Below, piece after piece: positions 8,371 to 16,130 of a stretch of 48,249 nt of DNA (position 1 is its first letter; every line of letters starts with the position of its first letter). The stretch spans positions 1-48,249 of the forward strand of contig NZ_JANKZG010000011.1 in the NCBI RefSeq assembly GCF_027568475.1, given 5' to 3'. The notes under the pieces were generated by a model. It saw nothing but the letters and a program-made list of their open reading frames with translations. It did no database searches and was not told the DNA's origin. Both the position numbers and the translations under genes were made by a program. The stretch is from Acinetobacter sp. HY1485. GTDB lineage: Bacteria; Pseudomonadota; Gammaproteobacteria; Pseudomonadales; Moraxellaceae.

Positions 8371-8991
8371 ATGAAGAAACAACTACATACGCTTATTGTT
8401 CCGGGTGTGGGTGGCAGTGATGATCAACATTGGCAATCTAAACTAGAACAAAAGCTACAAAACGTGACCCGTGTTCAGCAAAATTGGAACGCCCCAATTT
8501 TAGAACAGTGGATTAAAAATTGGATAACCACAGTCGAAAAAATTAAATCACCTATTCAAGTTGTTGCCCATAGTTTTGGTTGTTTAACTACTTTGGCAGC
8601 GCTTGCCAAGTTTCCTCATTTACAAACAAAAATTAAAAAACTTATTTTAGTTGCTCCTGCAAACCCAACACGTTTTTCAAAACTTGGATTTTCACATGGG
8701 CAACACGACAACTACTCACATTATTTTAAACAATTAAAAGTGAACGTACCCAGCGTTTTAATTGCAAGTGAAAATGATCCTTGGCTTTCTTTGCAAAATG
8801 CACGAATGTACGCACAATATTGGCAGATACCCATGCACAATTTAGGGCGTGTTGGACACATTAATGTTGCCTCAGGTTTTGGACATTTTCCACAGCTAAA
8901 TCAATTTTTACTTAAAAATTCAGCAATCAGAAAAGTACAAACACCTCTCTATGTTCATAAAACAGCTAATTTTTTGGCATCTCGTGCGTAA
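8371..8991 (+). CDS. RBBP9/YdeN-family alpha/beta hydrolase
   Basis: The 206-aa serine hydrolase-like protein has the N-terminal 'LIVPGVGGSDDQHWQSKLE' typical of the RBBP9/YdeN family, then the nucleophile elbow 'AHSFGC'. The acidic residue is in 'ASENDPWLS' and the His in 'GRVGHINVASGFGHFP'. The triad is complete. The natural substrate is unknown for most members. A Shine-Dalgarno GAGGGAG lies 8 bases before the ATG. It is transcribed alone, away from pabC, and ends before a strong terminator. Confidence 0.9.
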   Translation: MKKQLHTLIVPGVGGSDDQHWQSKLEQKLQNVTRVQQNWNAPILEQWIKNWITTVEKIKSPIQVVAHSFGCLTTLAALAKFPHLQTKIKKLILVAPANPTRFSKLGFSHGQHDNYSHYFKQLKVNVPSVLIASENDPWLSLQNARMYAQYWQIPMHNLGRVGHINVASGFGHFPQLNQFLLKNSAIRKVQTPLYVHKTANFLASRA

Positions 8992-9024
8992 ATACCACTA
9001 GACCATCACATCATTACTTTCTAA

Positions 9025-9055
9025 GATGATACTGCATGTCAGTATCATCATTTTA
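9025..9055 (+). terminator. Rho-independent terminator
   Basis: A perfect 10-bp stem is formed by GATGATACTG (9025-9034) and CAGTATCATC (9040-9049) around a 5-base loop, followed by ATTTTATT. It separates the hydrolase gene from cysB. Confidence 0.75.
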
Positions 9056-9072
9056 TTATTTGGGTTTGTTAC

Positions 9073-9996
9073 ATGAATTTTCAGCAACTTCGCATTATTC
9101 GCGAAACGGTGAGACAAAACTTTAATTTAACCGAGGCATCTGCGGCGTTATATACGTCACAATCGGGCGTAAGTAAGCATATTAAAGACTTAGAAGATGA
9201 ACTAGGTGTGCAACTGTTTGTACGCAAAGGCAAACGCCTACTCGGCTTAACCGAACCAGGACAAGCCCTACTCAATATTGTAGAACGTATGCTGATTGAT
9301 GCCGACAACATCAAACGCCTCGCTGACGATTTTAACCAAAAAGATGAAGGCACGCTGACAATTGCCACAACACATACGCAAGCACGCTATGTATTGCCTC
9401 CCATCGTAAATTTATTTAAAAAAGAATTTCCAAAAGTTCATTTGATTTTACAGCAAGGCAGTCCATTAGAAATTGCCGAAATGCTACTGACAGGTAAAGC
9501 AGACATTGGGATTGCCACCGAATCATTAACCACTGAAGAAAACCTGATTAGCGTGCCGTACTATACATGGCACCATAGCATTATTACCCCACCTAACCAT
9601 CCGCTTACACAGCAAAAAGATATACAACTGACCGATTTAGCCAAATATCCTCTAATTACATACCATGGTGGGTTTACAGGACGTTCTAAAATTGACCAAG
9701 CCTTTACAGATGCCAAAATTGATGCTGATATTGTAATGTCTGCACTTGATGCTGATGTGATTAAAACATATGTTGAGTTAGGCATGGGCGTGGGAATTGT
9801 GCACGATGTAGCGTACGACCAAGAACGTGACTATCGTTTAGAACAAATCGAAACTGAATTGTTTGGGACAAACACCACTTGGATTGCTGTACGTAAAAGC
9901 CACTTATTACGTGGATATGGTTATGAATTTATTTCTTTGTGCTCACCCGATGCAGACACTCAAGCCCTTAAAAAAGCCGCCTATCCAGAAGACTAA
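9073..9996 (+). CDS. cysB: LysR-family regulator CysB
   Basis: The 307-aa protein is colinear with CysB. The winged helix-turn-helix at residues 1-60 has 'NLTEASAALYTSQSGVSKHI', the LysR signature, followed by 'LGVQLFVRKGKRLLGLTEPG'. The effector domain includes 'IATTHTQARYVLPPIV', where CysB binds sulfate or N-acetylserine (Thr-Thr-His-Thr-Gln), and 'YHGGFTGRSKID'. CysB activates sulfate assimilation genes when sulfur is short. It stands alone between two terminators. Confidence 0.93.
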   Translation: MNFQQLRIIRETVRQNFNLTEASAALYTSQSGVSKHIKDLEDELGVQLFVRKGKRLLGLTEPGQALLNIVERMLIDADNIKRLADDFNQKDEGTLTIATTHTQARYVLPPIVNLFKKEFPKVHLILQQGSPLEIAEMLLTGKADIGIATESLTTEENLISVPYYTWHHSIITPPNHPLTQQKDIQLTDLAKYPLITYHGGFTGRSKIDQAFTDAKIDADIVMSALDADVIKTYVELGMGVGIVHDVAYDQERDYRLEQIETELFGTNTTWIAVRKSHLLRGYGYEFISLCSPDADTQALKKAAYPED

Positions 9997-10003
9997 ACAA
10001 TAT

Positions 10004-10025
10004 GGGTGCACAAGCACCCTTTTTT
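10004..10025 (+). terminator. cysB terminator
   Basis: GGGTGC (10004-10009), loop ACAA, GCACCC (10014-10019) and T6 form a textbook terminator 8 bases after the cysB stop. It rules out a gloB start upstream of it. Confidence 0.85.
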
Positions 10026-10037
10026 ATGAGTATATTT

Positions 10038-10769
10038 ATGCCATTTAAAATTCATGTGATCGATGTTCAAAATACTTTAAAAAACTATATTTGGCTGATT
10101 GAAGATACCTCAACCAAAGAAGTTGTGATTATTGATCCAACCGAAAGTCAAATTGTAGAAGACTACTGTTTAAAATGGTATTTAAAACCCAAGCAAATTT
10201 GGCTAACGCATTGGCATAAAGACCATGTTGGTGGTGTGCCACAATTACTTCAAAAGTATAACCTTGACATATATGCACCTTATTCAAAAGCACATCCTTT
10301 ACCTTTTGAATGCACCTATATATATGATGGCAATACGATTAAGTTTAATCAGCTTGATGTGGCAGTGTTACATACCCCAGGGCATACTTTAGAACATATT
10401 ATTTACTCTATTGTATCCCTAAAAAGTCTTTTTGTAGGAGATGTTTTATTTGCTATGGGATGCGGACGTGTTTTTGAAGGTACTTATCAACAAATGTATG
10501 AATCACTACAACGTATTAAACAATTTGATGATGAAACAAAAATTTACTGTACACATGAATACACTTTTTCCAATGCTAAATTTGCACTACATGTAGACCC
10601 TGATAATTTTTTATTACAAGAACGTGCAGATCATGTAGAGCACTTAGACCTTTTACAACACAATACACTACCTACAACATTAAAATTAGAGAAACAAACT
10701 AATCCCTTTTTAATGGCAAAAGATGTTGCGACATTTAAAAAGCTAAGATTATTGAAAGACAATTTTTGA
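10038..10769 (+). CDS. gloB: Hydroxyacylglutathione hydrolase (glyoxalase II)
   Basis: This metallo-beta-lactamase-fold enzyme hydrolyses S-lactoylglutathione to lactate and glutathione, the last step of methylglyoxal detoxification. The dinuclear metal site is intact: 'THWHKDHVGG', 'HTPGHTLEH', 'GDVLFAMGCGRVFEG' and 'CTHEYTFSNA'. I chose the ATG at 10038 ('MPFKIHVIDV'); an ATG at 10026 adds four residues and directly follows the cysB terminator's T-run. The length of 243 aa is slightly short but complete. Confidence 0.93.
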   Translation: MPFKIHVIDVQNTLKNYIWLIEDTSTKEVVIIDPTESQIVEDYCLKWYLKPKQIWLTHWHKDHVGGVPQLLQKYNLDIYAPYSKAHPLPFECTYIYDGNTIKFNQLDVAVLHTPGHTLEHIIYSIVSLKSLFVGDVLFAMGCGRVFEGTYQQMYESLQRIKQFDDETKIYCTHEYTFSNAKFALHVDPDNFLLQERADHVEHLDLLQHNTLPTTLKLEKQTNPFLMAKDVATFKKLRLLKDNF

Positions 10770-10783
10770 CATATTTTTTTACA

Positions 10784-10816
10784 TTATACTGTTGTACCTA
10801 TTTTGCAACAGTATAA
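10784..10816. terminator. Perfect inverted repeat after gloB
   Basis: TTATACTGTTG (10784-10794) and CAACAGTATAA (10806-10816) are perfectly complementary with an 11-base loop. It lies 15 bases after the gloB stop but lacks a T-run, so it is a weak terminator or an mRNA-end hairpin. Confidence 0.5.
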
Positions 10817-10982
10817 CATCACAAACTCTTGATTATTATCAATATTGCAACTCCTATACTTTATTCAAGTACAACGAATTACTTAAATAATGCAAATAAT
10901 TTCATTTTATTCACACAGTTACACTTTAAAAATTTCAGCATTATCCCTATAACTAATAACATAACGCTTGAGGAGATTTGCC

Positions 10983-11186
10983 ATGAAAAAAGTGGTAAAA
11001 GCAAAAAATTTAATTGCATTTCGTATTTGGTTAGAAAAATTAGGCTACTCGGTAAAAACACTTACAGATAACCGAGGTTTTACATTTAGCTTTAAAAAAG
11101 AATATGGATTGGTAACGTGCGATTTAGCAGGAAATAATTTAGCGATGCAATTAGGCGAAGAATTTGAAGATCACCTAAAAGCATAA
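10983..11186 (+). CDS. Small protein related to the phage protein at 1414-1668
   Basis: The 67-aa protein begins 'MKKVVKAKNLIAFRIWLEKL' and ends 'DLAGNNLAMQLGEEFEDHL'. Both blocks align with the prophage protein at 1414-1668 without gaps except for a shorter middle. A Shine-Dalgarno GAGGAG lies 7 bases upstream of the ATG. It sits alone between gloB and a convergent ParB-like gene, with its own terminator. The function is unknown. It may be a domesticated remnant of an old prophage or a chromosomal family that phages picked up. Confidence 0.75.
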   Translation: MKKVVKAKNLIAFRIWLEKLGYSVKTLTDNRGFTFSFKKEYGLVTCDLAGNNLAMQLGEEFEDHLKA

Positions 11187-11195
11187 CTCTATTCA

Positions 11196-11215
11196 AACTG
11201 CACAAGTGTGCAGTT
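11196..11215. terminator. Hairpin between convergent genes
   Basis: AACTGCAC (11196-11203), loop AAGT and GTGCAGTT (11208-11215) form a perfect 8-bp stem between the small gene and the minus-strand ParB-like gene. TTATT follows on the plus side and an A-rich arm on the other. Confidence 0.65.
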
Positions 11216-12096
11216 TATTCAAATGCTTGATACAACTTACTATTTGGTTGTAATAAGCTGTTGTATTTTTCTTGATTGAATTTTTGGAAAATACCAAAGT
11301 CTTTAACGGTATAAACTTTCCCGTCAATTTTAGCAACGACATCACTTGGATTAGCACTTACCATTGCTTGCCCTACTTTTTGTACTGCTTGAGCATAGTC
11401 TTGTGCATTGGTTAAATTAAGTTGATTCAGTGGTACTTGTTTACGTATCCAATCTGCCATAAAAAATTCATAAAATGGCGGTGCAATTTCGGGTTTATCA
11501 AATGCAATATTTCGTAAGAAAAACATCAACGAACGGTATTCGTCATTTTTTAGTTGCTGACTGCTAAAGTTCTGTGGCAATTGGTCAAATTTAATAGATT
11601 TATCGTCATCTTTTAACCAAGTCAAACGCTTTTTCTGCATTTCTTTAGAAAATTGACGCATGGTTTTTACATAACTCATATCAGGCGTGACTACCATAAA
11701 TACAGGTACATCCTGCCCCACAACCTGCGCAATCTCAGATACAAAATGGTGCCCATCTGTTAAATAGTATTGACCATTGGGTGCCTGTACGACTGTTTTC
11801 ATTGCATCAATATGTGTTGCAACTTTAGCTTCACACTCAAAAGAATTGATATCTTTTAAATTAGAAGTTTCTGAATACGTTTTCAATTTTCCTGCGCCAA
11901 TATTTTCGCAGTAGTTATCAAAAATCTTTTTGGTATCTTGCTTATAACCGTGAATTTTATAAGCAATCTGACGGTAGCCAACACGTGGCTGTGTAGGATG
12001 TAATGCAGACACATCAAGTTTAACAATGTTGACAGGTGCTGTTTCGGCAATACAAACACTAGAAAATAATGCAATAGCTAAAGCATAAAGCTTCAT
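11215..12096 (-). CDS. Exported ParB-like (ParBc_2-type) protein
   Basis: The ATG at 12096 gives a clean signal peptide ('MKLYALAIALFSSVCIA', then ETAP) behind an AGGAAAAA ribosome site, so the product is periplasmic. The mature part opens with 'LDVSALHPTQPRVGYRQIAY', the first ParB-like block. 'YYLTDGHHFVSEIAQ' corresponds to the second block, with G-H-H where chromosome-partition ParB has G-x-R-R. The C-terminal half is helical and unassigned. This matches the 'putative ParB-like nuclease' family, whose activity is not well established. It is not a partition protein: there is no helix-turn-helix and it is exported. Confidence 0.75.
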   Translation of the reverse strand: MKLYALAIALFSSVCIAETAPVNIVKLDVSALHPTQPRVGYRQIAYKIHGYKQDTKKIFDNYCENIGAGKLKTYSETSNLKDINSFECEAKVATHIDAMKTVVQAPNGQYYLTDGHHFVSEIAQVVGQDVPVFMVVTPDMSYVKTMRQFSKEMQKKRLTWLKDDDKSIKFDQLPQNFSSQQLKNDEYRSLMFFLRNIAFDKPEIAPPFYEFFMADWIRKQVPLNQLNLTNAQDYAQAVQKVGQAMVSANPSDVVAKIDGKVYTVKDFGIFQKFNQEKYNSLLQPNSKLYQAFE

Positions 12097-12150
12097 ACAA
12101 TTTTTCCTACTCGGAAATGTAAAAATGCGCATTATAAATCATATAGATAC

Positions 12151-12180
12151 AAAAAAACCAAGACGATGTCTTGGTTTTTT
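12151..12180. terminator. Terminator of the tRNA cluster
   Basis: AAAACCAAGAC (12154-12164), loop GAT and GTCTTGGTTTT (12168-12178) form a perfect 11-bp stem flanked by A- and T-runs. On the minus strand it follows the first tRNA-Leu; on the plus strand it can also work. Confidence 0.85.
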
Positions 12181-12185
12181 AAATA

Positions 12186-12270
12186 TGGTGGGGATGAAGA
12201 GACTCGAACTCTTACACCTTGCGGCGCCAGAACCTAAATCTGGTGCGTCTACCAATTTCGCCACATCCCC
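12186..12270 (-). tRNA. tRNA-Leu (UAG)
   Basis: This is an 85-nt class II tRNA with encoded CCA. The acceptor stem is GGGGATG/CATCCCC, the anticodon stem CCAGA/TCTGG, the loop TTTAGGT (anticodon TAG) and the T-arm GAGTTCGAGTCTC. Its long variable arm (GCGCCGCAAGGTGT region) is as expected for Leu. Confidence 0.95.
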
Positions 12271-12275
12271 AAATA

Positions 12276-12349
12276 TGGCAGAGGATAAAGGATTCGAACC
12301 TTTACGAACGGTTTTGGAGACCGTCATGCTACCATTACACCAATCCTCT
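12276..12349 (-). tRNA. tRNA-Trp (CCA)
   Basis: This is a 74-nt tRNA. The acceptor is AGAGGAT/ATCCTCT with discriminator G and encoded CCA. The D-stem is GTGT/GCAT with a short loop, the anticodon stem ACGGT/ACCGT, the loop CTCCAAA (anticodon CCA) and the T-stem AAAGG/CCTTT. Discriminator G agrees with Trp. A Gly(UCC) reading would need a shifted loop, which I reject because the stem pairs only this way. Confidence 0.88.
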
Positions 12350-12369
12350 AGTATCAAAGTAAACTTTGA

Positions 12370-12454
12370 TGGTGGGGGCGAAGAGACTCGAACTCTTACA
12401 CCTTGCGGCGCTGGAACCTAAATCCAGTGCGTCTACCAATTCCGCCACGCCCCC
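12370..12454 (-). tRNA. tRNA-Leu (UAG), second copy
   Basis: It is 85 nt with acceptor GGGGGCG/CGCCCCC, anticodon stem CTGGA/TCCAG and loop TTTAGGT (TAG). Variable and T arms are identical to the first Leu copy; acceptor and anticodon stems differ by compensating pair changes. It is first in transcription order of the three-tRNA cluster. Confidence 0.95.
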
Positions 12455-12467
12455 GATGGATGTGTAT

Positions 12468-12494
12468 ATTATAGAGATCGCTTTTGTATGGCAA
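12468..12494 (-). promoter_or_regulatory. Candidate promoter of the tRNA cluster
   Basis: On the minus strand, TTGCCA (12489-12494) and a perfect TATAAT (12468-12473) are separated by 15 bases, 14 bases upstream of the first tRNA. The -10 is consensus but the spacer is short, so the -35 assignment is uncertain. Confidence 0.5.
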
Positions 12495-12561
12495 CCCCTA
12501 TTTAATAAAAAATTTCTTGTATGAACAAATAATATTCAAAACAATGTGTTATGTTTATTTT

Positions 12562-13272
12562 TTAGCTTTCTAAGCATTCAATTACGGCTTGAATATCTTT
12601 AAAACGGTTTTGTTTTTGTTTTTTTAGTAGCCCTGTAAGTACTTTATTGAACTGCTTTGGTATTTGAAGGGACGTTTGGCAATGTAAAACTGCCCAATCG
12701 TGGTAGGTTTGTGCCTTTAAACGTGTTTGTGTGATGTGCTCATATAAAATAATACCGAGCGCATATAAGTCAGTTTGTATACTTTTAGGTTCACCATGAA
12801 ATAATTCGGGTGCCATATAACGTGGTGTTGCATGTAGTTGTGATTGAACACTATCAGTATGACAAGTATGTTCAAAATCTATCAAACGCACCGTATTTTG
12901 ATAACGCACAAAATGTTGAGGTTTTAAATCACCATGGATCCAACTTGTTTGATGCAACTGATCTAATACATATAACAGTTCTTTAAGCAAATACGGCGTT
13001 AAAGGTTGATTAAATATGGGTTTTGCTTGTGGTAACACCAAGCCATGTTCATTTAAATTTATATATTGGGCAGGCAATAAAAAGGAAGCACCATCAAATT
13101 GTTGATAAATATTTTTTTCATTTTGCCAACCTTGTTCAAATACTGTATGTATTGGTTGCTGACACTTCAAATAAAATACATTCTGATGCTGTATTATTTT
13201 ATATAAATAGCGTCCATACACTTGACGTGCATTTATTAGCTCAAGCTTATAAGGCAAATTTAAATTAAACAT
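12562..13272 (-). CDS. Small protein-kinase-like protein
   Basis: The 236-aa protein has an eukaryote-like kinase fold with a reduced N-lobe and no clear glycine loop. A candidate ATP-binding Lys is in 'VFYLKCQQP'. The catalytic loop is 'WIHGDLKPQHF' (Asp present, usual Asn replaced by His). The metal-binding triad is DFE rather than DFG ('RLIDFEHTC'). 'PRYMAPELFHGEP' and 'DLYALGIILYE' match the APE and F-helix regions of Ser/Thr kinases. Activity is plausible but the Asn and Gly substitutions leave doubt. Its start overlaps the end of the patatin gene by 8 bases, so the two are coupled. Confidence 0.75.
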   Translation of the reverse strand: MFNLNLPYKLELINARQVYGRYLYKIIQHQNVFYLKCQQPIHTVFEQGWQNEKNIYQQFDGASFLLPAQYINLNEHGLVLPQAKPIFNQPLTPYLLKELLYVLDQLHQTSWIHGDLKPQHFVRYQNTVRLIDFEHTCHTDSVQSQLHATPRYMAPELFHGEPKSIQTDLYALGIILYEHITQTRLKAQTYHDWAVLHCQTSLQIPKQFNKVLTGLLKKQKQNRFKDIQAVIECLES

Positions 13273-14704
13273 CTGATATAAGACGCTGTAATAAGTTTCC
13301 TACTTTAGCGTGAGATTTGATCATTGCCATGCGTGCCCAAGTTGCTCTCTCACCTTCTTTTTGCAGTTTCTTAAATAAATTAGGCTCAGGATTTTTTAAA
13401 AGGTAACTGTAGTGGCGCAAGCTATATTTACCAATAATATTAATATCACCATAATACTGCTGATTCATAATCCCATAACCATGATCAAGTAAGCGACGTA
13501 CAGGTGGTAATAAATCCATACGTTCTCGCGTAAAATCCATCACCCCTTTGGCAAGTATTTTACTTTGACGACGTGCAATTCTTTCAGGCCAACTTAATAA
13601 ATCATGTCTAAAGCGATCTTCATCCTCTTGCATAAAAGGTACTACATGCGGATTTGCCTGACTTGCAATGGTATAATTTATATTGTAAAGCCGTACCATT
13701 TTTTCTTGCGGTAAATCACTGCGCATACTGCCATCGACCCAACGCGTATTTGCCATAAATGGAATATGTGTACCATCTTGTTGTTTTGCGATAAGTTCTA
13801 CCGCAGGAAATAACATCGGTACAGCACAAGATGCCAAAACAGCACTCCACACCAATACATGAGGTGCAGTATAACGATTTAAAATTTTAGGAAGCTGTGT
13901 TGCATTATAAGGCGCAACTGCAATATTTAGTTCTAATTTTGAGATTTGATAAGCTTCCTCAAACGTTAAATGCCCTAAATTCTTAATTAAAAAACTCTTT
14001 AGTGCATCAATATCTGTAAAACCATCAAAACCCTCTTTAATCATGCTTTTAAGAGATTTGAACTGAAAAACATCACGTAACAATGTATCCTGATTGAGTA
14101 AATTTTCTATTGATTGGACATCTTTTGTTGCTATCAAAGAAGCCATCACCGCACCTGCACTGGCTCCAGATAAAACACGCGGTAATAATTGTTGTTCTAA
14201 CAAGGCTTTGCATACACCGCTATGAAACAAACCAAGCGTCGCTCCACCAGAAAACATAAGTGCAGGTTGTCCGTATGTTTTATAGCATCGCTCAAAAAAT
14301 TCCGTCTTCTGCATGAGTGTTAAATCTTCACACTTTTTGAGATAAATTAAACTTTCACATATCTCGTCAAGATAACGCTCAACTAAATTTTTGGTGCTCG
14401 TTTGGGCTACTGTAAATAAAAGAGGATGGTTAATATATCCAATATCATGTGACATGCCCTCTTGTAAAATAAATAAAAGATCTTGAGTCTTTGCTTGATG
14501 CCGATATTTTTTTAAACGCTTTAAACGGTAATCGATTAATTGGTAATCAAAATATGGGGAATTGTCTTCATATCTCCATGCAATTATTTCATCTGTGTCG
14601 TCTAGTAAATTTGCTATACGGTGCCACTGATCATAGGTTTGCGCTGTTGCTAATTGCTTGGTAAGTTGTTTGAGATGTATATTTTTTCTAAATTTTTCTA
14701 ACAT
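13265..14704 (-). CDS. Patatin-like phospholipase with DUF3336 N-terminus
   Basis: The 479-aa protein has an N-terminal ~135-residue DUF3336-type helical region, then a patatin domain. The oxyanion-hole glycines are in 'FSGGATLGLFHSGVCKALL', the nucleophile Ser in 'LSGASAGAVMASL' (about residue 181) and the dyad Asp in 'WVDGSMRSDLP' (about residue 322). This is the Ser-Asp dyad of patatins, which act as lipid acyl hydrolases. There is no signal peptide, so a cytoplasmic or membrane-peripheral site is likely. It is followed, with overlap, by the kinase-like gene, and divergent from the ATPase gene. Confidence 0.9.
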   Translation of the reverse strand: MLEKFRKNIHLKQLTKQLATAQTYDQWHRIANLLDDTDEIIAWRYEDNSPYFDYQLIDYRLKRLKKYRHQAKTQDLLFILQEGMSHDIGYINHPLLFTVAQTSTKNLVERYLDEICESLIYLKKCEDLTLMQKTEFFERCYKTYGQPALMFSGGATLGLFHSGVCKALLEQQLLPRVLSGASAGAVMASLIATKDVQSIENLLNQDTLLRDVFQFKSLKSMIKEGFDGFTDIDALKSFLIKNLGHLTFEEAYQISKLELNIAVAPYNATQLPKILNRYTAPHVLVWSAVLASCAVPMLFPAVELIAKQQDGTHIPFMANTRWVDGSMRSDLPQEKMVRLYNINYTIASQANPHVVPFMQEDEDRFRHDLLSWPERIARRQSKILAKGVMDFTRERMDLLPPVRRLLDHGYGIMNQQYYGDINIIGKYSLRHYSYLLKNPEPNLFKKLQKEGERATWARMAMIKSHAKVGNLLQRLISDV

Positions 14705-14763
14705 CTCATTTCTCCAACACTAATTTTTTGTATAGTAACAAGCATAAAACAAGGAACGAACTC

Positions 14764-15633
14764 ATGGCAACAATAGAAATTTCTCAAGACTTAGCAGAAC
14801 ACTTGACTACGGTATTAAAACAACTACAGCAAACACTTCCTGATTTACCCCCTACTCTCAATTTTGATGCACCTGCTTTTAGATGGAAAAATGGGCATCT
14901 GCATCCTATTTTAGCACCTAAAGCATTTTATCTTGATCAGCTCAAAGGAATTGATACGCAGAAAAAGAAAATTATCCAAAATACTCAGCAGTTTTTAAAA
15001 GGCTATCCTGCAAATGATGTACTTTTAACAGGTGCACGTGGCACAGGAAAATCATCAATTGTACGTGCGCTTTTAACAGAATATCAAAATGAAGGCTTAC
15101 GCCTCATTGAAATTGAACGTGATGATTTAGCTGATTTACCCAAAATTAAAACAATCATTAAAGATCGTACAGAAAAATTTATTATTTATTGTGATGACTT
15201 AGCATTTAATGCCGAAGATGAAAATTATAGAAGTTTAAAAAGTGTATTAGATGGTTCGTTAGAATCAGGCCACCAAAATTTCTTAATTTATGCAACCAGT
15301 AACCGTCGTCATTTATTGCCTGAATTTATGCATGAAAATACACCCATCAAACAAATTGACGTACCACAATATAAAGAATTACACCCCCAAGAAGCCATAG
15401 AGGAAAAAATATCATTATCCGATCGTTTTGGTTTATGGTTATCTTTTTATCCAATGGATCAACAGCTCTACTTAACCGTAGTACAGCAATATATAGAACA
15501 TGCAAATTTGATTTTTTCTGAAGAAGCACGCGCCGAAGCATTGAGATGGTGTCAACTTCGTGGTCAGCGTTCGGGGCGTGCAGCGTACCAATTTTCTAAA
15601 CATTGGATTGGTACACAAAAACTCTTAGGCTAA
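14764..15633 (+). CDS. DUF815-family AAA+ ATPase
   Basis: The 289-aa ATPase has Walker A 'LTGARGTGKSS', Walker B 'FIIYCDDLAF' and a sensor-like 'FLIYATSNRRHLLPE'. The C-terminal helical lid ends 'RSGRAAYQFSKHW'. This matches DUF815, a widespread family of stand-alone AAA+ ATPases of unknown function. I chose the ATG at 14764, preceded by AAGGAAC; the frame upstream opens only at a TTG. The 60-base gap to the divergent patatin gene must hold both promoters. Confidence 0.88.
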   Translation: MATIEISQDLAEHLTTVLKQLQQTLPDLPPTLNFDAPAFRWKNGHLHPILAPKAFYLDQLKGIDTQKKKIIQNTQQFLKGYPANDVLLTGARGTGKSSIVRALLTEYQNEGLRLIEIERDDLADLPKIKTIIKDRTEKFIIYCDDLAFNAEDENYRSLKSVLDGSLESGHQNFLIYATSNRRHLLPEFMHENTPIKQIDVPQYKELHPQEAIEEKISLSDRFGLWLSFYPMDQQLYLTVVQQYIEHANLIFSEEARAEALRWCQLRGQRSGRAAYQFSKHWIGTQKLLG

Positions 15634-15634
15634 T

Positions 15635-15937
15635 TTATTGTGCACAAGTAGTTTGATATTTTTGCGAAAAGTCCGTAATTGTTTGGGCTTTTTGCTGTGG
15701 ATCTTGAAGCATTGGTGTTTGAAATGCATCGTCTAATAATTTAACAAAGATTTTTTGCTGTTGTATATTTATAATTTTGGTTGTTTCCATTTTCAACTGA
15801 TCGTATGCAGCGCCCTCTTGTCTAAGTTTCATAATACCCTGTGCAGCATTGGTTAAATGTTGGCAATCCGTTGCTGTCATTTGCGCGTGGGTAGATAAGG
15901 CTAAAGTACTTAGTACAAAAGTAGCAAATGCTTTCAT
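15635..15937 (-). CDS. Small exported protein (100 aa), unknown
   Basis: A clear signal peptide ('MKAFATFVLSTLALSTHA') is followed by a ~82-residue helical mature protein with two Cys (near its start, 'TATDCQHL', and near its end, 'TTCAQ'), probably a disulfide. Ribosome site AGGAGAA precedes the ATG. I do not recognise the family. It is convergent with the DUF815 gene, with one base between stops and no terminator between. Confidence 0.75.
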   Translation of the reverse strand: MKAFATFVLSTLALSTHAQMTATDCQHLTNAAQGIMKLRQEGAAYDQLKMETTKIINIQQQKIFVKLLDDAFQTPMLQDPQQKAQTITDFSQKYQTTCAQ

Positions 15938-16032
15938 AATTTTCTCCTACAATAAACTTTGGCACCGTAACATTTAAACCTTAATTATTTTTTTAAAATT
16001 TGTATTGTTTTATTAAATTTTAGGCAATAAAA

Positions 16033-16056
16033 AACCCTATAAAAATTTATAGGGTT
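16033..16056 (-). terminator. Terminator of the interrupted tRNA gene
   Basis: AACCCTATAAA (16033-16043) pairs with TTTATAGGGTT (16046-16056). On the minus strand the stem is followed by TTTT. It lies 8 bases beyond the tRNA 3' end and is the host tRNA's own terminator. Confidence 0.75.
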
Positions 16057-16063
16057 AAATATA

Positions 16064-16111
16064 TGGTGGGCCCACCGTGACTCGAACACGGGACCAACGG
16101 ATTATGAGTCC
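16064..16111 (-). other. Prophage attachment site: displaced 3' half of a CAU-anticodon tRNA
   Basis: On the minus strand the sequence holds the anticodon loop CTCATAA, the 3' anticodon stem, a complete T-arm (CCGTG/CACGG around TTCGAGT), acceptor TGGGCCC, A and CCA. Beyond 16111 the 5' side (CGGGA instead of a pairing stem) no longer matches a tRNA. So only the 3' half is here, followed by the native terminator. It is the attachment core left beside the integrase; the intact tRNA (Met or Ile2) should lie at the far prophage end, outside the window. Confidence 0.85.
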
Positions 16112-16130
16112 CGATCTTGGCGTGTTGATA

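Noticed and set aside
10002..10037. GloB start upstream of 10026.
   Set aside because: It would lie inside the cysB terminator hairpin; the protein family starts at about 'FKIHVIDV'.
12276..12349. tRNA-Gly (UCC) instead of tRNA-Trp.
   Set aside because: Stem ACGGT/ACCGT fixes the 7-base loop CTCCAAA and anticodon CCA; discriminator G also fits Trp.
12125..12421. Open frames on both strands across 12125-12421 with protein-like lengths.
   Set aside because: They run straight through three well-folded tRNA genes and are by-products of tRNA sequence.
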